Assembly: GCA_017523995.1 (NCBI GenBank)
Contig: JAFWUX010000101.1
Coordinates: 1-64,000, forward strand
Reading direction: 5' to 3'
Length of the DNA: 64,000 nt
Source of the DNA: Oscillospiraceae bacterium
GTDB lineage: Bacteria; Bacillota_A; Clostridia; Oscillospirales; Ruminococcaceae
Shown here: positions 17,009-26,394 of the stretch, piece after piece
How positions within the stretch are numbered: the first letter of the stretch is position 1
How the letters are laid out: every line of letters starts with the position of its first letter
The notes under the pieces: generated by a model
What the model was told of the DNA's origin: nothing
What the model saw: only the letters and a program-made list of their open reading frames with translations
Databases searched by the model: none
Position numbers and translations under genes: made by a program

Positions 17009-17562
17009 ATCGCATCCTCCTTTTCCAGAAATGCTTTCAGTTTGCGGCGCGTGCGCGTCAGGGTCACACGCACCTTGCTCTCGCTCATCCGGTACGCATC
17101 CGCAATCTCGCGGCAGGAATTGAGATACCAGTACCGCCGCACAAAGATCACGCGCGCATCCTTCGGGAGCGTTTCCAGAAAGCGCTCCAGTGTTTCGATA
17201 AATCTGCGGCGGTCATATTCCGCCTCAACGGTCTCGCCGGACGGGATGCATCCGGCAAGCTCCTCGAGCACAACGGGAACCTCTCCGCCGCCGCGCTTTA
17301 AGCGCTGTTCCGCCTTGAGCCGGTTCAGCGAATGATTGCGCGTCAATGCCGTCAGATAGGCACCGAGACTCTCCGGCTGCTCCGGCGGAATCGCATTCCA
17401 TGCCTGCAGCAATACATCGTTGACGCATTCCTCTGCGTCCTCGGGGTTGTGCAGAATCCGCTCGGCAAATCTGCGGCACCGGATACCGTATTTTTGCTCG
17501 GTCTCTGAGACCGCACGCTCGTTTCTTGACACAAACAGTCCGATCAGTTCCGCGTCATCCAT
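17005..17562 (-). CDS. ECF RNA polymerase sigma factor
   Basis: The 185-residue protein has the two-domain ECF layout. Region 2 includes HNPEDAEECVNDVLLQAWN and the segment LTALTRNHSLNRLKAEQR; region 4 includes LPKDARVIFVRRYWYLNSCREIA and the helix-turn-helix MSESKVRVTLTRTRRKL. It lies upstream of and overlaps its membrane anti-sigma gene. A TGTAAC/GTC-type candidate promoter upstream suggests autoregulation. Confidence 0.9.
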   Translation of the reverse strand: MDDAELIGLFVSRNERAVSETEQKYGIRCRRFAERILHNPEDAEECVNDVLLQAWNAIPPEQPESLGAYLTALTRNHSLNRLKAEQRLKRGGGEVPVVLEELAGCIPSGETVEAEYDRRRFIETLERFLETLPKDARVIFVRRYWYLNSCREIADAYRMSESKVRVTLTRTRRKLKAFLEKEDAI

Positions 17563-17618
17563 CGGAACGCCTCCTTTCCCCGGGATTGCAAGGTACCTTT
17601 GTGCTCCCTATCTATCCT

Positions 17619-17645
17619 GACAACATCTGCACCCGAAATGTTACA
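17619..17645 (-). promoter_or_regulatory. Candidate ECF-type autoregulatory promoter
   Basis: On the minus strand TGTAAC (17645-17640) is followed after 18 nt by GTC (17621-17619). TGTAAC is the -35 element of B. subtilis SigX-class promoters. A similar arrangement with an N17 spacer precedes the second sigma gene in this window. Confidence 0.45.
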
Positions 17646-17742
17646 ACGAAACGAAAAAATCCGGTTCGCATCTTGATCATCAGGTATCACTGCGCGCTGA
17701 TATGAAATGCGCTGATTCGTCCTGCTCATATAGGATAACAAG

Positions 17743-17782
17743 AAGCCGCTCCTTTTGGTTCATTGAAAGGAGCGGCTTTCTC
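17743..17782. terminator. Terminator hairpin between sigma and ABC permease genes
   Basis: The 13-bp perfect arms AAGCCGCTCCTTT and AAAGGAGCGGCTT enclose a 10-nt loop. On the minus strand the T-rich run CTTCTTGTT follows, so it may end the purine transport operon, whose last stop is about 125 bp upstream. The rest of the gap 17563-17908 holds only the candidate ECF promoter. Confidence 0.65.
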
Positions 17783-17908
17783 ATGCACACATATTCCATG
17801 ATCGGGAAACTGAATTTCACTTTTGCTGTTGAACAATTCGGATTTTAGCATATCGGATGCAGGCACTGCCTGCCCCAATTTTAGATTCATCGGAGATACA
17901 TCATTTCG

Positions 17909-18889
17909 TCACCGCTCCTCGCGGAAATACGGCAGACCGAGATGCGCGGGCGGCTGTGCCTCGCGCTTGCGGCGCATGCTGATCGCGACAAGGAACAGAA
18001 TCGTCACGGCATAGGGCAGCATCTTGAACAGCTCCTGTCCGCTGACATCGAGATCACGGATATAATTGTGGACGATGTACAATCCGCCGAACAGGATCGA
18101 GCCGAGAATGCTGATGTTCGGACGCCAGACCGCAAAAATGACCAGTGCGATTGCCAGCCAGCCGCGGTCGCCGAAGCCGTCATTCGACCAGACGCCGTTT
18201 GCGTAGTCCATGACATAATAGAGACCGCCGAGACCTGCGATCACGCTGCCGATGCAGGTCGCAAAATACTTGTACTTCCCGACATTGATACCGGCTGCAT
18301 CCGCCGTTGCCGGATTCTCACCGACCGCTCGCAGATGCAGTCCGACGCGCGTGTGCGAGAGGATAAACGATGCTGCCAGCGCGATAATCACCGCGGTATA
18401 TGCAAGGAAACTGTGCGAGAGGAAAATCTGACCGAACCAGCCCAGATCCTTTGCAAAGGGCAGCGAGGTCCGGAAGAAGCTGCTCGTCGCTGTGAGGTTG
18501 ATCGAGGGGATGCCACTGCCCGTCAGCTTGGCAAGCGAGCCGCCGAAAAAGTTGCCGAAGCCCACGCCGAAGGTTGTCAGCGCGAGACCGGTCACATTCT
18601 GGTTTGCACGCAGCGTAACCGTCAGGAAACAGTAGATCAGGCCCATGAGCAGAGAACCGATCATCGAGCAGAGCAGCGGAATCAGAACCGCAAGCACCGG
18701 ATTCAGCACTGCCGCATTCTGCTCATAGAGGAATGCGCCGATGACACCGCCGATGCCGCCGACATACATAATGCCCGGAATGCCGAGATTCAGGTGACCG
18801 GATTTTTCGGTGATGATCTCACCGGTGGAACCGAACAGCAGCGGAATCCCCTGCATGATTGCGCGCTGCAAAAAGCCTGCAAGCATCAT
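17909..18889 (-). CDS. Nucleoside ABC transporter permease (NupQ/YufQ-like)
   Basis: The 326-residue membrane protein has about nine hydrophobic segments and the branched-chain-permease family pattern, including GLALTTFGVGFGNFFGGSLAK and VGENPATADAAGIN. Such permeases pair with BMP-family lipoproteins for purine nucleoside uptake. Its start overlaps the stop of the other permease by 4 bp (ATGA). It is the last gene of the xpt operon. Confidence 0.85.
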   Translation of the reverse strand: MMLAGFLQRAIMQGIPLLFGSTGEIITEKSGHLNLGIPGIMYVGGIGGVIGAFLYEQNAAVLNPVLAVLIPLLCSMIGSLLMGLIYCFLTVTLRANQNVTGLALTTFGVGFGNFFGGSLAKLTGSGIPSINLTATSSFFRTSLPFAKDLGWFGQIFLSHSFLAYTAVIIALAASFILSHTRVGLHLRAVGENPATADAAGINVGKYKYFATCIGSVIAGLGGLYYVMDYANGVWSNDGFGDRGWLAIALVIFAVWRPNISILGSILFGGLYIVHNYIRDLDVSGQELFKMLPYAVTILFLVAISMRRKREAQPPAHLGLPYFREER

Positions 18890-19989
18890 TTCGCTGCCTC
18901 CTTTTCCTTGAATTTGACCTGATACTGAATGAAGAATTCGCAGCCGATAATGAAGAAAATGATAATGCCTGTGATGATATCGGAGAAGGATTCATTCAGC
19001 GCGAACGCCGTCGAAATCTCTGTCGCGCCCTTTTCAAGGAACACGATCAGGAACGAGGTCAGGATCATGTAAACCGGATTGAACTTTGCAAGCCACGAGA
19101 CCATGATCGCGGTGAAGCCTCTGCCGCCTGCGGTATCGCGCGAGATTGTGTGGTCGGTTCCGGCAACAAGCAGCAGTCCTGCCATGCCGCAGACCGCGCC
19201 GGAAATCAGCATGGTGCGGAGAATGACTTTTTTGACCGGAATGCCGATATAGCGCGCGGTGTTTTCACTTTCGCCGACAACCGTGATTTCATAGCCGTGC
19301 TTGCTGTATTTGAGATAAACATACATCGCGACTGTAATCAGCAGCACGATGATGATATTGAGCAGATACTCGTGTCCGCCGAGCGAGGGCAGCCAGCCGG
19401 CATGCGTTGCGCGGTTGATGACGCCGACCTGTCCCGAGCCCTTCGGCACGGACCATTTATACACGAAGAACGAGACAAGCTGAATCGCGATATAGTTCAT
19501 CATCAGCGTGAACAGCGTTTCGTTTGTCTGCCAGTGGGCACGGAAGAATGCCGGAATCAATGCCCAGACTGCGCCTGCCGCCACGCTGACAAGAATCATG
19601 ATGAGCAGCAGCAGCGGTGTCGGGATGGCATCGCCGCAGAGGATCATGCAGGCAGCCGATGCAAGTCCGCCGATCAGCACCTGTCCCTCCGCGCCGATGT
19701 TCCAGAAGCGCATCTTGAACGCCGGTGTCACGGCGAGCGAGACACAAAGCAGCATCGCGAGATTCTGCATCAGTCCCCAGATTCTGCGCTGTGTGCCGAA
19801 TGCGCCGTCGATCATTGTTGCGTAAATCTTCAGCGGGTTTTCCTTTGTCAGCAGGAATGCCGCCAGTCCGCTGATGACCAGTGCAAGGAGAATCGCTGCG
19901 GCACGGATGCACCACGCTTTCCACCAGACTATGCTGTCACGCTTTGCAATGTGGAACAGCGGCTCTTTTGTTGTCTGCGTCTGCGCCAT
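18886..19989 (-). CDS. Nucleoside ABC transporter permease (NupP/YufP-like)
   Basis: The 367-residue polytopic membrane protein carries the family pattern VVGESENTARYIGI, TAIMVSWLAKFNP and the C-terminal ALNESFSDIITGIIIFFIIG. It forms the heterodimeric channel with the following permease. The start codon shares one base with the stop of the ATPase gene (TGATG), indicating translational coupling. Confidence 0.87.
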   Translation of the reverse strand: MAQTQTTKEPLFHIAKRDSIVWWKAWCIRAAAILLALVISGLAAFLLTKENPLKIYATMIDGAFGTQRRIWGLMQNLAMLLCVSLAVTPAFKMRFWNIGAEGQVLIGGLASAACMILCGDAIPTPLLLLIMILVSVAAGAVWALIPAFFRAHWQTNETLFTLMMNYIAIQLVSFFVYKWSVPKGSGQVGVINRATHAGWLPSLGGHEYLLNIIIVLLITVAMYVYLKYSKHGYEITVVGESENTARYIGIPVKKVILRTMLISGAVCGMAGLLLVAGTDHTISRDTAGGRGFTAIMVSWLAKFNPVYMILTSFLIVFLEKGATEISTAFALNESFSDIITGIIIFFIIGCEFFIQYQVKFKEKEAAK

Positions 19990-21581
19990 CAGGCATCTCC
20001 TCCTTCCGCTGCGGCGTGCGCATAGGCATCCGCGGTGTTTTTCGTCATCATGAGGCCGATCTCCTCTTTTGTCGCCGTCCGCGCATCCACAATGCCGGAG
20101 ATGCTGCCGGAACTGATGACCATAATGCGGTCACAGAGTGCGAGCAGCACATCGAGATCCTCGCCGACAAAAATCACGGCGACGCCCTTCTCCTTCTGCT
20201 GATTGAGCAGATTGTAGATCGTGAACGATGCGTTGATATCCAGTCCGCGGACGGGATACGCCGCCATCAGGACGGTCGGGGATGCGGCTATTTCGCGCCC
20301 GACCAGAACCTTCTGCACATTGCCGCCGGAAAGTCTGCGCACCGGCGTATTCGCACTGGGCGTTGCGACCTCGAGATCCTTGATGATCTTCTCGGCGAGC
20401 GTGCGCGGATTTTTGCGCTCCAGAAAGACCGATTTGCCCTTCTTATAGCTGCGCAGCATGATGTTGTCCACAATATCCATATTGCCGACAAGTCCCATAC
20501 CGAGGCGATCCTCCGGCACGAATGAAAGCCGGACGCCGAGCTCACGGATCTCAAGCGGCGTTTTGTCGCGCAGATCGTCTGTCTGATTCGTTTTCGGGTT
20601 GTGATAGAGAATTTTTCCGTTGACATGCTGCAGACCTGCAATCGCCTCGAGCAGCTCACGCTGTCCGCTGCCTGCGATGCCTGCAATGCCGAGAATCTCG
20701 CCCGAACGCGCCGTGAAGCTGACATGCCGCAGCAGCTCCGCGCCCTCACGGTTTCTGCAGGTGATGTCCTCAACCGTCAGGCGGTCTACGGGATTCTTCG
20801 GCTCGGAACGGTCGATATTCAGCGTGACCTTTTTGCCGACCATCATCTCTGTCAGCCTGCTCTCATCGGTCTCCGCGGTTTTGACTGTGCCGATATACTT
20901 TCCCTTGCAGAGCACTGCGACCTCATCCGAAAGCGAGAGCACCTCATGCAGCTTGTGCGTGATGATGATGATCGCTTTGCCGCTGTCCCGCATTCTGCGC
21001 AGAATCGCAAAGAGCTTCTGCGTCTCCTGCGGCGTCAGGACGGCGGTCGGTTCATCGAGAATCAGGATATCCGCGCCGCGGTAGAGCACCTTGATGATCT
21101 CGACGGTCTGCTTTTCCGAGACGGACATCTCGTAGATTTTCTTCTCCGGATCGAGATCAAAGCCATACTGCTCGCTGATTTCGCGGACACGCTTTGCAGC
21201 GCGGCGCAGACTGAATCTGCCCTCGTCCTCGAGTCCGAGCACGATGTTTTCCGTCGCTGAGAACACATCCACAAGCTTGAAATGCTGGTGAATCATGCCG
21301 ATCTGATAGCGGAATGCATCCTTCGGGGAACGGATGACAACCTCTTTGCCGTCTACAAAAATCTGACCCTGATCGGGATAGTAGATGCCAGCGATCATGT
21401 TCATCAGTGTGGTTTTGCCGCTGCCGTTTTCACCGAGCACCGAGAGAATCTCCCCGTGCTTCACGCTCAGGCTGACATGATCATTTGCGACAACGCTGCC
21501 GAATCGCTTGGTGATATTTTGCAGCCGGATCGCAGGCACATCACCCGCCGCTGCGGATGCGCCGTTCTTCGTTTCGTCCAT
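19989..21581 (-). CDS. Nucleoside ABC transporter ATPase (NupO/YufO-like), two NBDs
   Basis: The 530-residue protein holds two fused nucleotide-binding domains. The first has Walker A GENGSGKTT, signature SVSEKQTVEI and Walker B LILDEPTAVLT. The second is degenerate as usual in this family: GIAGSGQRE in place of Walker A, intact signature LSGGNVQK, and AAYPVRGLD in place of Walker B. The start at 21581 lies 8 nt after AGGAG; the frame is open further upstream but without a better site. It energises import with the two downstream permeases. Confidence 0.9.
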   Translation of the reverse strand: MDETKNGASAAAGDVPAIRLQNITKRFGSVVANDHVSLSVKHGEILSVLGENGSGKTTLMNMIAGIYYPDQGQIFVDGKEVVIRSPKDAFRYQIGMIHQHFKLVDVFSATENIVLGLEDEGRFSLRRAAKRVREISEQYGFDLDPEKKIYEMSVSEKQTVEIIKVLYRGADILILDEPTAVLTPQETQKLFAILRRMRDSGKAIIIITHKLHEVLSLSDEVAVLCKGKYIGTVKTAETDESRLTEMMVGKKVTLNIDRSEPKNPVDRLTVEDITCRNREGAELLRHVSFTARSGEILGIAGIAGSGQRELLEAIAGLQHVNGKILYHNPKTNQTDDLRDKTPLEIRELGVRLSFVPEDRLGMGLVGNMDIVDNIMLRSYKKGKSVFLERKNPRTLAEKIIKDLEVATPSANTPVRRLSGGNVQKVLVGREIAASPTVLMAAYPVRGLDINASFTIYNLLNQQKEKGVAVIFVGEDLDVLLALCDRIMVISSGSISGIVDARTATKEEIGLMMTKNTADAYAHAAAEGGDA

Positions 21582-21657
21582 AGCAAATTCTCCTAACATG
21601 CAGAACAAATCAGGCAGGACAATTCGGAGTGCCCTGCCTGTGAAAAATCCTCAGAGA

Positions 21658-22878
21658 TCAATACATCTCGTTGAGCGTTGTGATGCCGTCAATGCGCAGA
21701 TCAAAATACGGCGCAGAGCGGTATTCGGATTCATGGAAGTAGCCGTCCTTGATGACCTCGGTATCCGGCTCGTAGTTTGCGTCGGTATCGACATCCGCAA
21801 GATACGATGTCAGATTCTCGCCGTTGACGGTGAAGTTCGCGGTATCGAAAACGTGAAGATCGCCGCTCTTGAGCTTTGCAGCCGCTTCGTCAATCGCTGC
21901 CTGTGTACCGGCTGCCGCTGCCTGCTCATTGACCTCTGTCAGCACAACCGAGCCGGTCGAAAGATCACCGGTCCAGTCCGCCTTGATGGTCTCGCCGTTG
22001 AGCACGCAGTTGATTGCGTAGACATAATACGGTGTCCAGTCAATGCGCGAGGAAACGATAAAGGTGTTCGGGCAGGCATCCTTTGTGGAGCCGTTGTAGG
22101 AGATGTTCGGCACGCCGGCGTTCTCGCAGGCGGTCGGAGCACCCATGGAGTCCGCATGCTGCGAGATCAGCACACAGCCCTGATTGAGCAGCGTGGTTGC
22201 TGCCTCCTTTTCCGCGGTCTCATCATACCACGAACCGGTGAACTGGACTTTCATCGTTGTGCTCGGGCAGACGGACTTTGCACCGAGATAGAACGAAGTG
22301 TAGCCGGAGATCACCTCTGCGTAGGTATACGCGCCGACATAACCCATGACGGCTTCATCCGCCTTGATTGTGCCCGCTTCGATCATCTCATTGAGCTTCA
22401 TGCCTGCCGCGATTCCGGCAAGATATCTGCCCTGATAGATGGATGCGAAGGCATCGTGGAAGTTATCCTTTTTCTCGGTGTGTGCGAGTGTGCCGGTCGC
22501 GTGGCAGAACTGCACATCCGGATTTGCTTCTGCCGCTTCGAGCAGATACGGCTCATGTCCGAAGGAATCTGCAAAAATGATGTTGCAGCCGCGGTCTGCG
22601 AGATCGGCAGCCGCCTCCTTGCACTCGTTGGACTCCGGAATATTCTTCTTGATGATCACCTGATCATCGGAAAGACCGAGCTGCTTCTTCGCCTCATCCA
22701 TCGCCTTGAGGAAGTTGAGGTCATAGGTCGAGTTCTCGTCATGCAGGCAGATCAGACCGACCTTGATTGAACTCTGGGTCGCCTCCCCTGCACCGCCGTT
22801 CTCACCGCAGGATGCCAGTCCCATGCAGAGTGCGCCTGCGAGCATTGCAGATGTCATACGGATCATTTTGCTTTTCAT
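21658..22878 (-). CDS. BMP-family nucleoside-binding lipoprotein
   Basis: The 406-residue lipoprotein has a signal peptide with lipobox LASC. The mature part matches BMP/PnrA-type purine nucleoside binding proteins: KVGLICLHDENSTYDLNF at the N-terminus, FADSFGHEP, GTLAHTEKKDNFHDAFASIYQGRYLAG, VMGYVGAYTYAEVISGY and ISQHADSMGAP. It delivers ligand to the downstream permeases. GAGGAG precedes the start. The 77-bp gap to xpt holds no obvious terminator. Confidence 0.9.
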   Translation of the reverse strand: MKSKMIRMTSAMLAGALCMGLASCGENGGAGEATQSSIKVGLICLHDENSTYDLNFLKAMDEAKKQLGLSDDQVIIKKNIPESNECKEAAADLADRGCNIIFADSFGHEPYLLEAAEANPDVQFCHATGTLAHTEKKDNFHDAFASIYQGRYLAGIAAGMKLNEMIEAGTIKADEAVMGYVGAYTYAEVISGYTSFYLGAKSVCPSTTMKVQFTGSWYDETAEKEAATTLLNQGCVLISQHADSMGAPTACENAGVPNISYNGSTKDACPNTFIVSSRIDWTPYYVYAINCVLNGETIKADWTGDLSTGSVVLTEVNEQAAAAGTQAAIDEAAAKLKSGDLHVFDTANFTVNGENLTSYLADVDTDANYEPDTEVIKDGYFHESEYRSAPYFDLRIDGITTLNEMY

Positions 22879-22954
22879 TTGAAACTCCTCTTTCTGATAA
22901 ATTCTGATGCAGCGGAGCCGTCATGCGGCAGGCTGCACGGTACACAGAATCATT

Positions 22955-23530
22955 TTACTGTTCGCGGAACCGGATGCCGTTTTCGTCCATCTGATCAACG
23001 ATTGCGAGCGACTCCACGCGCATACCGGATGCACGCAGCTTTCTGCCGCCCTCCTGAAATCCCTTTTCAATCACGATCGCGGCACCGACGGCGGTTGCGC
23101 CTGCCTGCCGGATCAGATCACAGAGCCCCTCGACGGCTGCGCCGTTTGCGAGAAAATCATCGACGATCAGCACTCTGTCGGTCTCCTTCAGATATTCGCG
23201 CTCCACCACAACGGTGTAATCCGTGCCGTGGGTGTAGGAATGCACGAGCGTCTGATAGAGCACGCCGGAGACATTGCTGGTGCGGTGCTTTTTGGCAAAC
23301 AGCACCGGCACATGCATATGCGCACCGGCTGCAACCGCAATGGCAATGCCGGAGGATTCAATCGTCAGAATCTTTGTGACGGCATCCCCCTGAAAGCGGT
23401 TCGCGATCTCTGCACCGAGCGACATCATCAGGTCCGGATCCATCTGGTGATTGAGAAACGATGAGACCTTGAGCACCGGTCCGGGCAGGATCCTGCCCTC
23501 TGCGAGAATTTTCTCCTCAAGAAACTTCAT
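22955..23530 (-). CDS. xpt: Xanthine phosphoribosyltransferase
   Basis: The 191-residue protein matches Xpt, which converts xanthine and PRPP to XMP in purine salvage. It begins MKFLEEKILAEGRILPGPVLKVSSFLNHQMDP-like, has the hypoxanthine-type segment TKILTIESSGIAIA and the PRPP-binding loop VLIVDDFLANGAA. It is the first gene of an operon with a purine nucleoside ABC transporter, so salvage and uptake are co-expressed. I looked for a purine riboswitch in its leader and saw none. Confidence 0.93.
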   Translation of the reverse strand: MKFLEEKILAEGRILPGPVLKVSSFLNHQMDPDLMMSLGAEIANRFQGDAVTKILTIESSGIAIAVAAGAHMHVPVLFAKKHRTSNVSGVLYQTLVHSYTHGTDYTVVVEREYLKETDRVLIVDDFLANGAAVEGLCDLIRQAGATAVGAAIVIEKGFQEGGRKLRASGMRVESLAIVDQMDENGIRFREQ

Positions 23531-23623
23531 AGAATGCCCCCTTCCGGCAAATCTGAAAACAAAAAACCAGACTATTGAAAACGCTTGTCCAATTGTCCGG
23601 CTCCGGTTCTATTCCATACTTTA

Positions 23624-23652
23624 ATTATATCGAAAACTGTCGAAAAATGCAA
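23624..23652 (-). promoter_or_regulatory. Promoter of the xpt operon
   Basis: On the minus strand TTGCAT (23652-23647) precedes TATAAT (23629-23624) by 17 nt, giving a leader of about 85 nt. The same TTGCAT-N17-TATAAT arrangement is used by the neighbouring carrier gene. Confidence 0.6.
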
Positions 23653-23713
23653 GACGGCATTACAGCGAATTTGCATGAATTTCCTACCAAAATTTGAACA
23701 CCCTGCACAAAGG

Positions 23714-23893
23714 CGGGCAGTGCCCACTTCCAATTTGCTAAAGGTCTGTTTTGTGTTTGCCGGTTTCATTATGTGTTTTTGAATCAATCGCAGCGGGCAG
23801 TGCCCGCCTCCAATTTGCTAAAGGTCTGTTTTGTGTTTGCCGGTTTCATTATGTGTTTTTGAATCAATCGCAGCGGGCAGTGCCCGCCTCCAT
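23714..23893. repeat. 80-bp tandem intergenic repeat with GGGCAGTGCCC palindrome
   Basis: Two full 80-bp units (23714-23793, 23794-23873) differ at only two positions, and a third copy breaks off after about 20 bp (23874-23893). Each unit begins with the palindrome CGGGCA-G-TGCCCG (the first copy has TGCCCA). A further lone GGGCAGTGCC occurs at 24041-24050. The stretch from 23531 to 24174 carries no convincing gene besides these repeats and two outward promoters. Confidence 0.9.
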
Positions 23894-24061
23894 ATGTCTA
23901 CAGCTGTCCAAGAACCATTCCTGTATTGAGCACAGACTCTTTTCAGTTTCAATTCTCATATCATACCGAGTATTGCATACCCTCAGACCATCGCGCCAAA
24001 TAGCAGCATGGTTCTCCGTCAGCTATAGAATAACGGCTGTGGGCAGTGCCGACCGGAGTAC

Positions 24062-24090
24062 TTGCATTTTCTGCGGAAACATGCTATAAT
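24062..24090 (+). promoter_or_regulatory. Promoter of the first AGCS carrier gene
   Basis: TTGCAT (24062-24067) and TATAAT (24085-24090) are spaced by 17 nt, about 85 nt before the start codon. Confidence 0.7.
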
Positions 24091-24174
24091 ATTAGCTGAC
24101 ACTGAAAGAAACCGACATACCCTGCCGGCTTTTTTCATACGCAAATCCAAAACGAAAGGAATTTGAAAAGCGAT

Positions 24175-25695
24175 ATGCTGCAATCACTTCTCAGAACCAT
24201 TGAAGCAGTCAACGACTTTCTGAACGGTGTTGTCTGGGGCTGGCCGGTCATTATCCTGATCCTCGGCACCGGCATCCTGCTGACTGTCCGCACCGGATTT
24301 TTACAGGTCACGCACTTCGGAGAATCCCTGAACACCACGATCATTCCGGCACTGAAAAGCCTCGGAAAGAAACGTGAGGCCGATTCACGCGTCAAGTCCG
24401 TCTCACAGTTTGAGGCGTTCTCGACGGCGATCTCCGGAACGGTCGGCACCGGCAATATCATCGGCGTTGTCTCCGCAATCCTCACCGGCGGACCGGGCGC
24501 GGTCTTCTGGATGTGGATCTCGGCATTCTTCGGCATGGTGACAAACTACTCCGAAAACGTGCTCGGTCTTTACTTCCGCAAAAAGGATTCGCATGGCAAC
24601 CTCTCGGGCGGCTCCTTCTATTACATCGCGAACGGCATGAAGCAGAAGTGGCTCGGCTACTGCGCTGCGGTCTTCTGCGTTTTTGCGGCGATCGGCATGA
24701 GCGGCGTGCAGACAAACAAAATCTCCGGTACGCTGAGCGAAGCCCTTGCACGCGCACAGCTCGTCACCGATACAACCGGCATCCGCTTTATCATCGGTAT
24801 TGCAGTCGCTGTGATCGCTGGTCTGATCATCCTCGGCGGCATTCAGCGCATCGGCAAGGTCGCCTCGATGCTCGTCCCATTTATGTCGCTGCTGTTCATT
24901 GTCATGTCGCTGATTACCCTCGGCAAGCATGCCACGGCTATCCCGCATACATTCGCGATGATCTTCGGCAAGGCGTTCAGTTTCCGCGCAGCAGGCGGCG
25001 GCGTCCTCGGATACACCTTTGCAACGGTCATCAAAAAAGGCATGGCGCGCGGTGTCTTCTCGAATGAGGCAGGTCTCGGCTCCTCGGTCATCGCGCACTC
25101 CGCATCGGAGACGCGCGAGCCGGTCAAGCAGGGACTCTGGGGCGTCTTTGAGGTGTTCTTTGATACGTTCATCATCTGCACACTGACCTCGCTCAGCTTC
25201 CTGACAACCTTTGAGCCTGAATCGCTCTCCGGCGATCTGGAGGATACGGCGATGTCAATGGCACTGTTCTCCGAAAACTACGGCGGATTCGGTGTCGCGG
25301 TGTTCTCGCTGATCCTGCCGCTGTTCGCATTCACAACCATCATGGCGTGGTCCTATTACGGCGAGAAGGCGGTGGAATTCTGCTTCGGCAGACTGCCCGA
25401 GGAAAAGCGCCGCATTCCGGTCAAGGTGTTCAAGATCCTGTACATCGTGCTGATTGCGTTCTCTGCAACGATCCACAGCGAGCTCATCTGGGCGATTGAC
25501 GATACCTTCAACGGGCTCATGGCTGTCCCGAACCTGATCTGTCTGGTTGCACTGAGCGGGCTGGTCGCGAAGATCACGAAAAACTATTTCAACCGCAAAA
25601 AGGGCGCGGACATCGAGCCGATGCTCTCCGCCTATCCGGAAATGAACGAGGAATTCAAGCAGGATATCCTCACGCAGAATCAGGAAATGAAATAA
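24175..25695 (+). CDS. Sodium:alanine/glycine symporter (AGCS family)
   Basis: The roughly 506-residue membrane protein imports small neutral amino acids with sodium. It has about eleven membrane helices and the AGCS signatures SVSQFEAFSTAISGTVGTGNI, GGPGAVFWMW, RGVFSNEAGLGSSVIAHS and FAFTTIMAWSYYGEK. The start is uncertain: AAAGGA at 24155-24160 is 14 nt from this ATG and only 2 nt from an in-frame TTG at 24163. A strong terminator follows. Confidence 0.9.
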   Translation: MLQSLLRTIEAVNDFLNGVVWGWPVIILILGTGILLTVRTGFLQVTHFGESLNTTIIPALKSLGKKREADSRVKSVSQFEAFSTAISGTVGTGNIIGVVSAILTGGPGAVFWMWISAFFGMVTNYSENVLGLYFRKKDSHGNLSGGSFYYIANGMKQKWLGYCAAVFCVFAAIGMSGVQTNKISGTLSEALARAQLVTDTTGIRFIIGIAVAVIAGLIILGGIQRIGKVASMLVPFMSLLFIVMSLITLGKHATAIPHTFAMIFGKAFSFRAAGGGVLGYTFATVIKKGMARGVFSNEAGLGSSVIAHSASETREPVKQGLWGVFEVFFDTFIICTLTSLSFLTTFEPESLSGDLEDTAMSMALFSENYGGFGVAVFSLILPLFAFTTIMAWSYYGEKAVEFCFGRLPEEKRRIPVKVFKILYIVLIAFSATIHSELIWAIDDTFNGLMAVPNLICLVALSGLVAKITKNYFNRKKGADIEPMLSAYPEMNEEFKQDILTQNQEMK

Positions 25696-25698
25696 GCA

Positions 25699-25739
25699 AA
25701 ACCGCTGACCTGTTTGCACAGATCAGCGGTTCTTTTTTT
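25699..25739 (+). terminator. Intrinsic terminator of the AGCS gene
   Basis: The stem AACCGCTGA/TCAGCGGTT encloses a 14-nt loop and is followed by seven T. Confidence 0.88.
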
Positions 25740-26394
25740 ACTGCGGCTTTTCGCCCCAGAGCACATATTCCTGATCGTTGACATCATCATAGTAGAAGAT
25801 ATAGCTGATGTCTGTCATATCGCGGGTAATCTCAAAACGCAGCTCCTTCTGCGGAATCTGGAACGGCTCGAGCTTTGCGATCCGCAGCATTTTCAGCGTA
25901 TAGCCATAGCCTGCCTTCTGCATGCGGTCAAATTCCTGCCCCTTGTAGCCCATGTGTCCCCCGTTCTTCGAGCTGAGCGTCGGGTACACATACGCGGAAA
26001 GTGCCGCCGCATTGTCCTTCATACAGAACCAGAGCTTTCCGTTCTCATCCTCCTCAACCCAGACGTTCTCCGCCAGATTGTATTTTTCGTAGTCCATGGA
26101 GCAGTCCGTCACGGCGTAAATATAACCGCCGAACAGCGCTGCCGCCGCAAGCACAGTGCAGATCAGCGCTACCGCGACCTTGCCGAGTTTCAGACGCTTT
26201 TTGATTTTCTTCACAGCGGAAATATCTGTCTCTGCTGCAATCGCGACCTTCTGATTGATCTTTTTCAGCATCTCCGTGCATTCCGGGCAGGCTGCCAGAT
26301 GCTCGTTGACATATTTGCGGCTTTCCTCGCTGCATACGCCGTCTGCATAGAGCGGCAGCAGGTCACGGATCATATCACAATTATTTTTGCTCAT
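25738..26394 (-). CDS. Zinc-finger (zf-HC2) anti-sigma factor
   Basis: The 218-residue protein has an N-terminal ZAS-type zinc finger (IRDLLPLYADGVCSEES, HLAACPECTEML: His-x3-Cys-x2-Cys), one membrane helix (about 75-93) and an extracellular domain of about 120 residues. This is the layout of membrane anti-sigma factors. Its start overlaps the upstream ECF sigma stop by 4 bp, which identifies the partner. Confidence 0.87.
   Translation of the reverse strand: MSKNNCDMIRDLLPLYADGVCSEESRKYVNEHLAACPECTEMLKKINQKVAIAAETDISAVKKIKKRLKLGKVAVALICTVLAAAALFGGYIYAVTDCSMDYEKYNLAENVWVEEDENGKLWFCMKDNAAALSAYVYPTLSSKNGGHMGYKGQEFDRMQKAGYGYTLKMLRIAKLEPFQIPQKELRFEITRDMTDISYIFYYDDVNDQEYVLWGEKPQ

Noticed and set aside
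17942..20025. Long plus-strand open frames opposite the ABC permease genes
   Set aside because: They are rich in Asp, Arg, His and Gln as expected from the complement of hydrophobic helices; the permeases on the other strand are clear.
23531..23630. Purine riboswitch before xpt
   Set aside because: I compared the leader with the conserved core of the purine aptamer and found no three-way junction or matching loop sequences.
23714..23893. CRISPR array
   Set aside because: The 80-bp units are contiguous tandem copies with no unique spacers, and no cas genes are nearby.
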